64,000 nucleotides of DNA, from positions 62,001-126,000 of the forward strand of contig CAVTBT010000002.1 in NCBI GenBank assembly GCA_963733065.1. The letters are read 5' to 3'. The position numbers and the translations under genes are program-made. Under the pieces are notes generated by a model. It was not told the DNA's origin and did not search any database. It was given only the letters and a program-made list of their open reading frames with translations. Source of the DNA: CAVTBT01 sp963733065. GTDB lineage: Bacteria > Actinomycetota > Thermoleophilia > Gaiellales > Gaiellaceae. Every line of letters begins with the position of its first letter. The first letter of the stretch is position 1. Positions 34,149 through 42,193 of this stretch are shown piece by piece.

Positions 34149-34262
34149 GTGAAAGTCCGTCCATCAGTCAAGCCCATGTGTGAGCGCTGCCGCGTGATCA
34201 AGCGGCACGGACGCACGATGGTCATCTGCACCAACCCCCGTCACAAGCAACGGCAGGGCTAG
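34149..34262 (+). CDS. rpmJ: 50S ribosomal protein L36, zinc type
   Basis: A 37-aa protein too short for usual ORF cut-offs. From GTG 34149 it reads MKVRPSVKPMCERCRVIKRH. The zinc ligands are CERC, the Cys of VICTN and the His of PRHKQ. It lies between infA (7 bp) and rpsM (10 bp) as in most bacteria. Confidence 0.96.
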   Translation: MKVRPSVKPMCERCRVIKRHGRTMVICTNPRHKQRQG

Positions 34263-34272
34263 GAGAACCAAT

Positions 34273-34647
34273 TTGGCACGCATCGCCGGCGTCAACCTTC
34301 CGAACCAGAAGCGGCTCGAGATCGGGCTGACCTATATCTACGGGATCGGCCAGCCGACCGCGCAGAAGATCTGCAAGGTGCTCGAGCTCGATCCGAACGA
34401 GAAGATCAAGGACCTCACCGACGAGGAGGTCACCAAGCTCCGCGCGTACATCGACGGCGATCTGCAGGTCGAGGGCGATCTCCGCCGCGAACGCTCGCAG
34501 GCGATCAAGCGGCTCGGCGAGATCGGCTGCTACCGCGGCATCCGCCATCGCCGCGGCCTGCCGGTCAACGGCCAGCGCACGAAGACGAACGCGCGCACGC
34601 GCAAGGGCCCGAAGAAGACCGTCGGCAGAGGGAAGAAGGCGAAGTAA
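34273..34647 (+). CDS. rpsM: 30S ribosomal protein S13
   Basis: S13 forms bridge B1 in the 30S head. It is 124 aa from TTG 34273 after AGGAGAACC. MARIAGVNLPNQKRLEIGLT and RHRRGLPVNGQRTKTNARTR are signatures; the Lys-rich C terminus reaches the P-site tRNA. rpsK abuts its stop. Confidence 0.98.
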   Translation: MARIAGVNLPNQKRLEIGLTYIYGIGQPTAQKICKVLELDPNEKIKDLTDEEVTKLRAYIDGDLQVEGDLRRERSQAIKRLGEIGCYRGIRHRRGLPVNGQRTKTNARTRKGPKKTVGRGKKAK

Positions 34648-35052
34648 GTGGCGCCTCCCCGGAAAGCCGCGGCCCGCGGCCGCACGCGCCGCCGTGTCCG
34701 TAAGAACATCGCCATTGGCCAGGCGCACATCAAGACGTCGTTCAACAACACGATCGTCGCCCTCACCGACAAGGAGGGCAACGTGATCGCCTGGGAGTCG
34801 GCCGGCTCGGCGGGCTTCAAGGGCTCGCGCAAGTCGACGCCGTTCGCCGCGCAGGTGACCGCCGACTCCTGCGCGCGGAAAGGCATGGAGCATGGGCTGC
34901 AGAAGGTCGAGGTGTTCGTGAAAGGCCCGGGCTCCGGGCGCGAGACGGCCATCCGGTCGCTGCAGGCCGCCGGCCTCGAGATCCTCGGCGTCAAGGACGT
35001 CACCCCGCAGGCCCACAACGGCGTGCGCCAACGCAAGCGGAGGAGGGTTTAG
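34648..35052 (+). CDS. rpsK: 30S ribosomal protein S11
   Basis: S11 lies on the platform near the E site. It is 134 aa from GTG 34648. GQAHIKTSFNNTIVALTDKE and VKGPGSGRETAIRSLQAAGL are typical. The usual basic C-terminal end (GVRQRKRRRV) is present. Confidence 0.98.
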   Translation: MAPPRKAAARGRTRRRVRKNIAIGQAHIKTSFNNTIVALTDKEGNVIAWESAGSAGFKGSRKSTPFAAQVTADSCARKGMEHGLQKVEVFVKGPGSGRETAIRSLQAAGLEILGVKDVTPQAHNGVRQRKRRRV

Positions 35053-35056
35053 TCCG

Positions 35057-35677
35057 ATGGCCAGGGATCTCGGACCCAAGTGCCGCGTGTGCCGCCGCGA
35101 GGGCATGAAGCTCTTCCTGAAGGGCGAGCGCTGCCTCACCGAGAAGTGCTCGGTCGAGCGCCGCAGCTACCCGCCGGGCGAGCACGGGCGTGGGCGCATC
35201 AAGCAGAGCGAGTACCTGTTGCAGCTGCGCGAGAAGCAGAAGGCGCGCCGCTACTACGGGCTGCTCGAGAAGCAGTTCCGAAACTACTACGAAAAGGCGA
35301 CTCGCGGCACCGGCGCGCCGGGCGAGAACCTGCTGCGGATGCTCGAGACCCGCCTCGACAACGTCGTCTATCGCCTCGGCTTCGCCGGCTCCCGCGCGCA
35401 GGCCAGGCAGCTCGTCCGGCACGGCCACTTCATGGTCAACGGCCGGCGGGTGAACATTCCGAGCTTCGGCGTCCGGCCCAACGACATCGTGACGATGAAG
35501 GCCGGCAGCCCGGCGGAGCCGGTCGTGCGCGATGCGACCGACCTCACCGCGTCCGTCGCACCCTGGCTGCAGGCCGACCACGAGGGTCTCACGGGCAAGG
35601 TGCTCAAGTGGCCGGAGCGTGCCGAGATCGACACGCCGGTCCAGGAATCGCTCATCGTCGAGCTCTACTCGAAGTAG
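35057..35677 (+). CDS. rpsD: 30S ribosomal protein S4, zinc type
   Basis: S4 is a primary 16S binder and, with S5, sets fidelity. It is 206 aa. CRVCRREGMKLFLKGERC with a further Cys in EKCS gives the N-terminal zinc knuckle of the C+ form. The S4 RNA-binding domain is LDNVVYRLGFAGSRAQARQL. It is 4 bp from rpsK and 19 bp from rpoA. Confidence 0.97.
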   Translation: MARDLGPKCRVCRREGMKLFLKGERCLTEKCSVERRSYPPGEHGRGRIKQSEYLLQLREKQKARRYYGLLEKQFRNYYEKATRGTGAPGENLLRMLETRLDNVVYRLGFAGSRAQARQLVRHGHFMVNGRRVNIPSFGVRPNDIVTMKAGSPAEPVVRDATDLTASVAPWLQADHEGLTGKVLKWPERAEIDTPVQESLIVELYSK

Positions 35678-35696
35678 ACAGACCGAAAGGATCGAA

Positions 35697-36665
35697 TTGG
35701 CAACGCGAACCAGCCTCATGGAGTTCCAGATCCCGCGCATCGTCCACGAGGAGGTGGATGAGAACCGCGGCGTCTTCGTGATCGAGCCGCTCGATCGCGG
35801 CTTCGGCTACACGTTCGGGAACTCGCTGCGCCGCGTGCTGCTCTCGTCGCTCGAGGGCGCCGCTGTGACCGCCGTCAAGATCGAGGGCGTCGCGCACGAG
35901 TTCACGACGCTGCCGGGTGTCCGGGAGGACGTCACGGACATCATCCTCAACCTCAAGAGCCTCGTCTGCCGCCTCCACGGCGAGTCGCCGGAGATCGAGG
36001 TGCACATCGCCAAGAAGGGCGAGGGCGTCGTCACGGCCGCCGACATCGAGGCGCCGGCCGACCTCGAGATCCTGAACCCGGAGCTCGAGCTCGCCCACGT
36101 CTCCGGCAAGGGCAAGCTCGAGATGACACTCACCATCGGCCGCGGCCGTGGCTATGTGCCGGCGGAGCTCAACCGCGGGCCGGAGACGACGATCGGCGTC
36201 GTGCCGATCGACTCGATCTTCTCGCCGGTGCGCCGCGTGGCCTACGACGTCGAGGCGGCGCGCGTCGGCCAGCGCACCGACTACGACAAGCTGCGGCTGG
36301 ACGTCACCACGGACGGCTCGATCGAGCCGCGCGACGCGATCGGCCAGGCCGCCGAGACGCTGATCCGGCAGCTCGCGATCTTCACGGATCTCGACCGCAT
36401 GGATCTTCAGCCGGTGTCCGACGATGGGGACAAGGACAAGCCGGAGGGCAACGCGGGCGGGATGGAGAACTTCCCGATCGAGGAGCTCGAGCTCGGCGTC
36501 CGCTCGTACAACTGCCTGAAGCGGGTCGGCATCGAGACGATCGGCGATCTCGTCTCCAAGACGGAGGGCGAGCTCGCGTCGATCCCGAACTTCGGCCGCA
36601 AGTCGATCGAAGAGGTCAAGGAGACCCTCGCCACCCACGGCCTGACGTTGCGCGGCGAGGAGTAG
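35697..36665 (+). CDS. rpoA: DNA-directed RNA polymerase subunit alpha
   Basis: Alpha dimerises to start polymerase assembly; its C-terminal domain binds UP elements and activators. The TTG at 35697 (after GAAAGG) gives 322 aa; an ATG seven codons later is possible. The NTD has DRGFGYTFGNSLRRVLLSSL and LNLKSLVC. A linker (DDGDKDKPEGNAGG) leads to the CTD with ELELGVRSYNCLKRVGIETI and SIPNFGRKSIEEVKE. Confidence 0.98.
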   Translation: MATRTSLMEFQIPRIVHEEVDENRGVFVIEPLDRGFGYTFGNSLRRVLLSSLEGAAVTAVKIEGVAHEFTTLPGVREDVTDIILNLKSLVCRLHGESPEIEVHIAKKGEGVVTAADIEAPADLEILNPELELAHVSGKGKLEMTLTIGRGRGYVPAELNRGPETTIGVVPIDSIFSPVRRVAYDVEAARVGQRTDYDKLRLDVTTDGSIEPRDAIGQAAETLIRQLAIFTDLDRMDLQPVSDDGDKDKPEGNAGGMENFPIEELELGVRSYNCLKRVGIETIGDLVSKTEGELASIPNFGRKSIEEVKETLATHGLTLRGEE

Positions 36666-36675
36666 CCGCCCGGCG

Positions 36676-37053
36676 ATGAGGCACCAGCGCTCCGGCAAGA
36701 AGCTCGGCCGCGACCCGGCACACCGCCGGGCGCTCTACTCGAACCTCGCCGGGGCGCTGATCGAGCACGGCCGCATCCGTACCACCGAGGCGAAGGCCAA
36801 GGCGGTCAAGCCGTTCGCCGAGAAGATGATCACGCTCGGCAAGCGCGGTGACCTGCACGCTCGGCGCCAGGCTCTCGCCGAGCTCCGGTCGCAGGACGTC
36901 GTCCACCTGCTCTTCTCCGACGTCGCTCCGCGCTTCGCGGAGCGGCCGGGCGGCTACACGCGGATCGTCAAGCTCGGCCCGCGCCAGGGCGACGCCGCGG
37001 ACATGGTCTACCTCGAGCTCGTGGACTACGATCCGGCCGCGCAGCCGGCGTAG
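36676..37053 (+). CDS. rplQ: 50S ribosomal protein L17
   Basis: L17 lies near the exit tunnel. It is 125 aa: MRHQRSGKKLGRDPAHRRAL and YSNLAGALIEHGRIRTTEAK. It closes the alpha cluster 10 bp after rpoA. The stop lies at the first base of a duplicated palindromic repeat, and no classical terminator is seen. Confidence 0.98.
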   Translation: MRHQRSGKKLGRDPAHRRALYSNLAGALIEHGRIRTTEAKAKAVKPFAEKMITLGKRGDLHARRQALAELRSQDVVHLLFSDVAPRFAERPGGYTRIVKLGPRQGDAADMVYLELVDYDPAAQPA

Positions 37054-37180
37054 CCGGCGGAGCGGCCTGTCCGCGAAGCGGACCAGGGGAAGGGGTCTGG
37101 GGAAACCGGGAGGTTGCCCCAGCTCTGATCGCAGCGCGCGTAGCCGGCGGAGCGGCCTGTCCGCGAAGCGGACCACTCGC
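37051..37180 (+). repeat. duplicated palindromic repeat downstream of rplQ
   Basis: GTAGCCGGCGGAGCGGCCTG followed by TCCGCGAAGCGGACCA occurs at about 37051-37086 and again, identically, at about 37139-37174. Between them lies GGGGAAACC-GGGA-GGTTGCCCC, a palindrome like those in the rpsE tail and at 51956. The 138-bp gap holds nothing else. The hairpin GTCCGC-GAA-GCGGAC occurs in each copy and might stop transcription, but no T tract follows. Confidence 0.75.
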
Positions 37181-37191
37181 GGAGCGCCGGC

Positions 37192-37548
37192 ATGAAGATC
37201 CGCGGCCTGGTCTTCGCCGGCCTCGGATCGGCGGAGCCGGCCGCGCTCGCCCGGTTCCTCGGCGACGCCCTCGGGGTCGGCGTCCGGGAGGACGACGGGT
37301 TCTTCTTCCTCGACCTCGGCCGCGACGCGATGGCCGTCGTGCCCCGCGCGCACCTGCCTGAGCACCACGACACGATCCTCGGCTTCCTGGTCGACGACGT
37401 CGCCGCCGCGACTGCGGAGCTCGCCGCGCGCGGCGTCGAGCTCGACGGCCCCGTCCTCGAGAGCGAGCGCTTCCGCTACCAGCACTTCCGTGCCCCCGAC
37501 GGCCGCTTCTTCGAGCTCGTCGAGGAGCGGATCCCGCCACCCGCGTAG
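37192..37548 (+). CDS. VOC (glyoxalase/dioxygenase-fold) family protein
   Basis: It is 118 aa, one VOC module of two beta-alpha-beta-beta-beta halves: MKIRGLVFAGLGSAEPAALA at the start and DGRFFELVEERIPPP at the end. The metal ligands of glyoxalase I are only partly present: the terminal Glu (FFELVE) is there, but the first-strand His is replaced. So it may be a binding or immunity-type VOC rather than an enzyme. The ATG at 37192 is preceded by CGGAGCGC. It is 11 bp from the channel gene. Confidence 0.75.
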   Translation: MKIRGLVFAGLGSAEPAALARFLGDALGVGVREDDGFFFLDLGRDAMAVVPRAHLPEHHDTILGFLVDDVAAATAELAARGVELDGPVLESERFRYQHFRAPDGRFFELVEERIPPPA

Positions 37549-37559
37549 GCTGTCCGCCG

Positions 37560-38421
37560 ATGGACGCGCTCGGCCGGGCCTGCGCCAGAATCGTCGACAC
37601 CGCCTGGTTCCAGGGCGCCGTCGTGGTCGCGATCCTCGCCAACGCCGTCGTGCTCGGGCTCGAGACCTACGAGACCTTCGCGGACGATCACGAGCGGTCG
37701 TTCGACGTCCTGAACGACGTCTTCCTGGGGCTCTTCACGGTCGAGATCGGGATCCGCGTGCTGGCGTTCGGCCGTCGGCCGCTCGACTACTTCCGCAGCG
37801 GGTGGAACGTCTTCGACTTCGTCGTCGTGGGGCTTGCGTACCTCCCGTTCGTGCGCGAGAGCGTGACGCTGCTGCGCATGGCGCGCATCCTGCGCGTCGC
37901 GCGGCTGCTCTCGGTCCTGCCCGGCCTGCGGGTCGTGCTCTACGGCCTCGTCCGCAGCATCGCGCCGCTCGCCAGCGTGGCGGTGCTGACGTTCTTCCTG
38001 CTCTACCTCTACGGCATGCTCGGCTGGCTGCTCTTCGGCGACCACGATCCGGAGAACTTCGGCAACATCGGTCGGGCGCTGCTGACGCTGTTCCAGCTGC
38101 TCACGCTCGAAGGCTGGAACGAGGTGCTCGAGACAGAGCAGCAGTACTCGCAGTGGTCGTGGATCTACTTCGTCAGCTTCATCCTGATCGGCAGCTTCCT
38201 CGTGCTTGAACCTCGTGATCGCGATCGTGCTCAACAGCGTCGAGGAGGCGCGCGAGGAGGAACGTCGTGAGCGCCGCATCGCCCGTGCGGCCGCGGTGGG
38301 CACGGGCACCGAGACCGGGCTCGGCCATCCCCTCGTGATCGAGGAGCGGCTGCGCGATCTCCGCGACGCGCTGGACGGCCTCGAGGCGGAGCTCGCCCGT
38401 GAGGGCGAGCCGGCGGGCTGA
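37560..38421 (+). CDS. NaChBac-like voltage-gated sodium channel, interrupted by a one-base frameshift
   Basis: A single-repeat six-helix channel that would act as a tetramer. S1-S3 occupy about residues 15-90. S4 is LLRMARILRVARLLSVLPGL, with Arg every third position. The pore filter is FQLLTLEGWNE; NaChBac has TLESW, so sodium selectivity is likely. S6 begins WIYFVSFILIGSFLVL. There the frame breaks: CTTGAAC has one base too many (38206-38207). After correction S6 continues NLVIAIVLNSVEEA into a C-terminal coiled coil (ERLRDLRDALDGLEAELARE). Uncorrected, the product ends at 38270 with a scrambled tail. A sequence error is the simplest explanation. Confidence 0.85.
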
Positions 38422-38437
38422 CGGCGATGGACGCGTC

Positions 38438-38740
38438 GTGCTGACGATCGTCGCGCTGGTGCTCGCGCTCCTCTTCCTCGAGGAGCCCTGGAACGTGATC
38501 GTGGTGCTGGTCGCCGCGGCGATCGACATCCTCGAGACGATCGTGTTCATCTGGTGGTCGAAAAGGCGGCGCCCCGCGGTCGGGGTCGAGACGCTCGTCG
38601 GCGCGGAGGCCGAGGTCGTCGACGGTCGGTTCGTGCGGGTCGCCGGCGAGCTCTGGCGGGTCCGCGACCTGCAGGGGCGCGCGCCCGGCGAGCGGGTGCG
38701 CGTGCGTGCCGTCCACGGCCTCGAGCTGGAAGTCGAGTGA
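38438..38740 (+). CDS. short NfeD-like membrane protein
   Basis: It is about 100 aa from GTG 38438, with two hydrophobic helices (about 1-16 and 20-42) and a small beta domain (about 50-100) ending RVRVRAVHGLELEVE. That order matches short NfeD-family proteins, whose C-terminal OB fold usually accompanies stomatin-like proteins. No stomatin gene is adjacent. The start is uncertain because no good Shine-Dalgarno is seen. It overlaps truA by 4 bases. Confidence 0.65.
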   Translation: MLTIVALVLALLFLEEPWNVIVVLVAAAIDILETIVFIWWSKRRRPAVGVETLVGAEAEVVDGRFVRVAGELWRVRDLQGRAPGERVRVRAVHGLELEVE

Positions 38741-39454
38741 AGCTGCGCCTGACGCTCGAGTACGACGGCGGCGGGTTCCACGGCTGGGCTCGCCAACCGG
38801 GCGCGCGGACCGTGGAAGGCGTCCTGCGCGAGGCGCTCGACAGGGTGTTCCCGCGCTGGCACGGGCTGGCTGTGGCAGGGCGGACTGACACGGGCGTCCA
38901 CGCCACCGGACAGGTCGCGAGCCTCGACGCAGACGGCGGGCCGCCGGCCGATCGCGCTGCGGCGGCGTTGAACGCGCTGCTACCGCGCGACGTCGCCGTC
39001 GTCGGCGCGGACACGGCGGCCGAGGACTTCCATGCTCGCTTCTCGGCGCGGGCGCGCTCCTACCGCTACCGGCTGCTCCTGCGCCGCGAGCGCTCGCCCT
39101 TCGACGATGGACGCGCGCTCTGGTGGCCGCGGCCGGTCGACGAGGGAGCGCTCGCTGCGTCGGCGAACCTGCTCCTCGGCGAGCACGACTTCCGCGCATT
39201 CACGCCGACCGAGACGCAGCACGAGGTCTTCCTGCGCGACGTGCGTGGCGCCGGCTGGGAGCGGCGCGGCGACCGCCTGGATTTCACGATCACCGCCGAC
39301 AGCTTCCTCCGCCACATGGTGCGGACGCTCGTCGGGACGATGCTCGAGCGAGGTCCCGGAGGAGCTCGAGCCCCTGCTGACCGGGAGAGACCGCGCCGAC
39401 GCGGGCGCGACCGCGCCGCCCTGGGGGCTCTACCTGGAGCACGTCGAGTACTGA
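38737..39454 (+). CDS. truA: tRNA pseudouridine(38-40) synthase TruA, frameshifted near the 3' end
   Basis: TruA makes pseudouridine in the tRNA anticodon arm. It begins at GTG 38737 with MKLRLTLEYDGGGFHGWARQ. The catalytic Asp is in AVAGRTDTGVHATGQV. FLRHMVRTLVGTML is the late signature. The frame then breaks near 39347-39351: one base too many in CTCGAGCGAGG. The corrected frame gives EVPEELEPLLTGRDRADAG and the true terminus WGLYLEHVEY. Its place after rplQ, with a few genes inserted, is common in Gram-positives. Sequence error is likely for this near-essential gene. Confidence 0.9.
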
Positions 39455-39502
39455 GCCGGTTCGTTCGCCGACCGGTCCGCGACGCGCGGCTAGCATCGCG
39501 GC

Positions 39503-40141
39503 GTGCGCTACCCCGTCGTCCTCTTCGACCTCGACGGCACGCTGATCGACTCCGGCGCGATCATCCTCGCCTCGATGCGGCACGCGACGCGCACGGTCCT
39601 GAACCGCGAGATCGAGGACGAGATCCTCATGGCGACGGTCGGCGGCGCAGGGCTCACGGAGCAGATGCGTCTGCTGGACGAGTCGCGGGTCGACGAGCTC
39701 GTGCGCGTCTACCGCGAGCACAACGAGCCGCTGCACGCGACGCTCGAGGCGTGCCACGGCATCCTCGACGTGGTGCCGCGCCTACGGGATCAGGGGCGGC
39801 GGCTCGGCATCGTGACCGCGAAGCGGCGTGTCACCGTGCAGCTCGCGTTCGCGACGCTGCCGGAGCTCGAGCCGCTGTTCGAGGTCGTCGTCGGCAGCGA
39901 GGACACCGACCGGCACAAGCCCGACCCCGCACCGATCCTCTATGCCCTCGACCTGCTCGGCGCCGAGCCGGCGGACGCCGCTTACGTCGGCGACTCGCCG
40001 TTCGACCTGCGCGCCGCCAGGGCGGCGGGCGCGCACGCCGTGGCGGTCACCTGGGGCGGGATCCACACGGAGGAGCGCCTCCGCGCCGAGCGGCCGGACG
40101 CCGTCGTCCACGCCGCCGAGGAGCTCCTCGATGTCCTCTAG
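39503..40141 (+). CDS. HAD-superfamily phosphatase, PpaX/Gph-like
   Basis: It is 212 aa with the four HAD motifs: LFDLDGTLIDS (nucleophile and acid Asp), IVTAKRR (motif II Thr), KPDPAP (motif III Lys) and YVGDSPFDLRAA (motif IV). A helical cap lies between motifs I and II. Close relatives cleave pyrophosphate, phosphoglycolate or nucleoside monophosphates; the substrate is not decided by sequence. It starts at GTG 39503, and its last 11 bases overlap the ligA start. Confidence 0.85.
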   Translation: MRYPVVLFDLDGTLIDSGAIILASMRHATRTVLNREIEDEILMATVGGAGLTEQMRLLDESRVDELVRVYREHNEPLHATLEACHGILDVVPRLRDQGRRLGIVTAKRRVTVQLAFATLPELEPLFEVVVGSEDTDRHKPDPAPILYALDLLGAEPADAAYVGDSPFDLRAARAAGAHAVAVTWGGIHTEERLRAERPDAVVHAAEELLDVL

Positions 40142-42191
40142 GACGACCACCGCCGCCCGACGCGCGGCCGAGCTGCGGAGCGAGCTCGACCACCACCTCT
40201 ACCGCTACCACGTCCTCGACGATCCCGAGATCTCGGACGCCGACTACGACCGGCTCTTCGACGAGCTCGTGCGGCTGGAGGAGGAGCACCCGGAGCTGCT
40301 CGACCCGACCTCGCCGACGCAGCGCGTCGGAGCGCCGCCGTCGGAGCGATTCCAGAAGGTGCGGCACGTGCGGCCGATGGGCTCGCTCGAGAAGGTCACG
40401 ACCGACGAGGCGCTCCTCAAGTGGGGCGACGACGTGCGGAAGCGGCTCGGCACGGACGAGCCGGTCGCTTACGTGATCGAGCCGAAGATCGACGGGCTCG
40501 CCGTCAACCTCACGTACGAGGACGGCGTGCTGGTGCGCGGCGCCACGCGCGGCGACGGCGTGCAGGGCGAGGACGTGACGGTGAACCTCCGCACCGTCCC
40601 ATCGATCCCGCTGCGAACCCGCGGTGACGGCGCTCCCGGCGTGCTCGAGGTGCGCGGCGAGGTCTACATGCCGCTGTCGGGGTTCCGCCGCCTGAACGAG
40701 CAGCTCGCCGCCGACGGCAAGAAGACGGCTCCGAATCCGCGGAACGCCGCCGCCGGCTCGCTGCGCCAGAAGGACTCGTCGATCACCGCGAGCCGCCCGC
40801 TCGCGCTCTGGGTGTACGGCACCGGCGCGCGCGAGGGTCTCGAGCTCGATTCCCAGTGGGAGATGCTCGAGTGGCTCCGCGAGCACGGCTTCCGGACGAA
40901 CCCCTACGCCGAGCGGCTCGACTCGCTCGACGATGTGGCAGCCGCATGCCGCGAATGGGAGCGGCGCCGCATCGAGCTCGACTACGAGATCGACGGCATC
41001 GTGATCAAGGTCGACTCGCTCGACCAGCAGCGCCGGCTGGGGGCGCTCCACGAACGGCCCCGCTGGTCTCGCGCCTTCAAGTGGGCGCCGATGACCGCGC
41101 AGACGACGCTGCTGCGCGTGCACATCCGCGTCGGGCGCACCGGGAACCTCAACCCGTGGGCACAGCTCGAGCCAGTCGAGGTCGGAGGCGTCACCGTCTC
41201 GCAGGCGACGCTCCACAACGAGGACGACATCAACCGCAAGGACATCCGCGAAGGCGACGTCGTGGTCGTCCAGCGGGCGGGGGACGTGATCCCTCAGGTC
41301 GTCGGGCCGGTGCTCCCGCACAAGCCGGGCACGAAGCGCTTCCGCATGCCGACCCACTGTCCGCTCTGCGGGGCCGAGGTCGTCAAGCCCGAGGGCGAGG
41401 CGATGCACCGCTGCCCGAACCGGCGCTGCCCGTCGCGTGGGATCGAGACGCTGATCAACTGGGTGATGGCCGCGGCGGACATCGAAGGCGTCGGCGAGCT
41501 GATGGTGCGGCGGCTGTGGAACGAGGGGATCGTGACCTCGATCCCGGGGCTCTACCGGCTCACGAAGGAGCAGCTGCTGTCGCTCGACGGCTTCGGGGAG
41601 ATCTCCGCGCAGAACGCCGTCGACGCGATCGAGGCGTCGAAGGCGACGCCCTTCTTCCGTGTGCTGTTCGGCCTCAACATCCCGCAGGTCGGATTCGTGA
41701 CGGCGCAGAACCTCGCGCGGCACTTCGGGTCGGTCGACCGCCTGCTCGCAGCCGGACAGGAGGAGATCGAGGAGGTCGACGGTATCGGTCCCGACCGGGC
41801 AGAGGCCATCGCGGAGTGGTTCGCCGACGACGAGAACCGTGCGCTCGTCGAGGAGCTGCGGGAGCTCGGTCTCGTGTTCCAGGCCGGCGAAGCAGAACGG
41901 GTGGTCGAAGGGCCGCTCACCGGGCGCACCTACGTGATCACGGGCACGCTCGAGGCCTGGAGCCGCGACGAGGCGGCCGCTGCGCTCGAGTCGCTCGGCG
42001 CGAAGGTGGCGAACTCCGTGTCGGCGAAGACGACCGGGCTCGTCGTCGGAGAGGAGCCGGGTGCCTCGAAGCTGACGAAGGCACAGAAGGCCGGGGTGCC
42101 GCTGCTGGAGGAGTCCGACCTGAAGGCGCTGCTCGGGGACACGCCGGCGCCCGAAGGCCGCCGCTCGAGCCTGCCGCCGCGCCGCCGCTAG
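40131..42191 (+). CDS. ligA: NAD-dependent DNA ligase
   Basis: LigA seals nicks in replication and repair using NAD+. It is 686 aa from ATG 40131. The Ia domain is followed by the adenylation domain with the nucleophile Lys in EPKIDGLAVN (near residue 119). An OB fold, a four-Cys zinc finger (CPLCGAEVV...HRCPNRRCP, near 410-430), helix-hairpin-helix repeats and a C-terminal BRCT domain (about 600-680) follow. The longer in-frame region upstream belongs to the HAD gene and is not part of it. A separate break-repair protein, Ku, is at 49184. Confidence 0.97.
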   Translation: MSSRTTTAARRAAELRSELDHHLYRYHVLDDPEISDADYDRLFDELVRLEEEHPELLDPTSPTQRVGAPPSERFQKVRHVRPMGSLEKVTTDEALLKWGDDVRKRLGTDEPVAYVIEPKIDGLAVNLTYEDGVLVRGATRGDGVQGEDVTVNLRTVPSIPLRTRGDGAPGVLEVRGEVYMPLSGFRRLNEQLAADGKKTAPNPRNAAAGSLRQKDSSITASRPLALWVYGTGAREGLELDSQWEMLEWLREHGFRTNPYAERLDSLDDVAAACREWERRRIELDYEIDGIVIKVDSLDQQRRLGALHERPRWSRAFKWAPMTAQTTLLRVHIRVGRTGNLNPWAQLEPVEVGGVTVSQATLHNEDDINRKDIREGDVVVVQRAGDVIPQVVGPVLPHKPGTKRFRMPTHCPLCGAEVVKPEGEAMHRCPNRRCPSRGIETLINWVMAAADIEGVGELMVRRLWNEGIVTSIPGLYRLTKEQLLSLDGFGEISAQNAVDAIEASKATPFFRVLFGLNIPQVGFVTAQNLARHFGSVDRLLAAGQEEIEEVDGIGPDRAEAIAEWFADDENRALVEELRELGLVFQAGEAERVVEGPLTGRTYVITGTLEAWSRDEAAAALESLGAKVANSVSAKTTGLVVGEEPGASKLTKAQKAGVPLLEESDLKALLGDTPAPEGRRSSLPPRRR

Positions 42192-42193
42192 CC

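Noticed and set aside
35697..35718. ATG at 35718 as the rpoA start
   Set aside because: Possible, but TTG 35697 has the better-spaced GAAAGG and keeps the gene spacing seen along the operon; noted as an alternative.
38190..38220. Programmed +1 frameshifting in the sodium channel
   Set aside because: CTT-GAA lacks the stop codon and the strong re-pairing of the prfB site, and seven other unrelated genes nearby have similar breaks.
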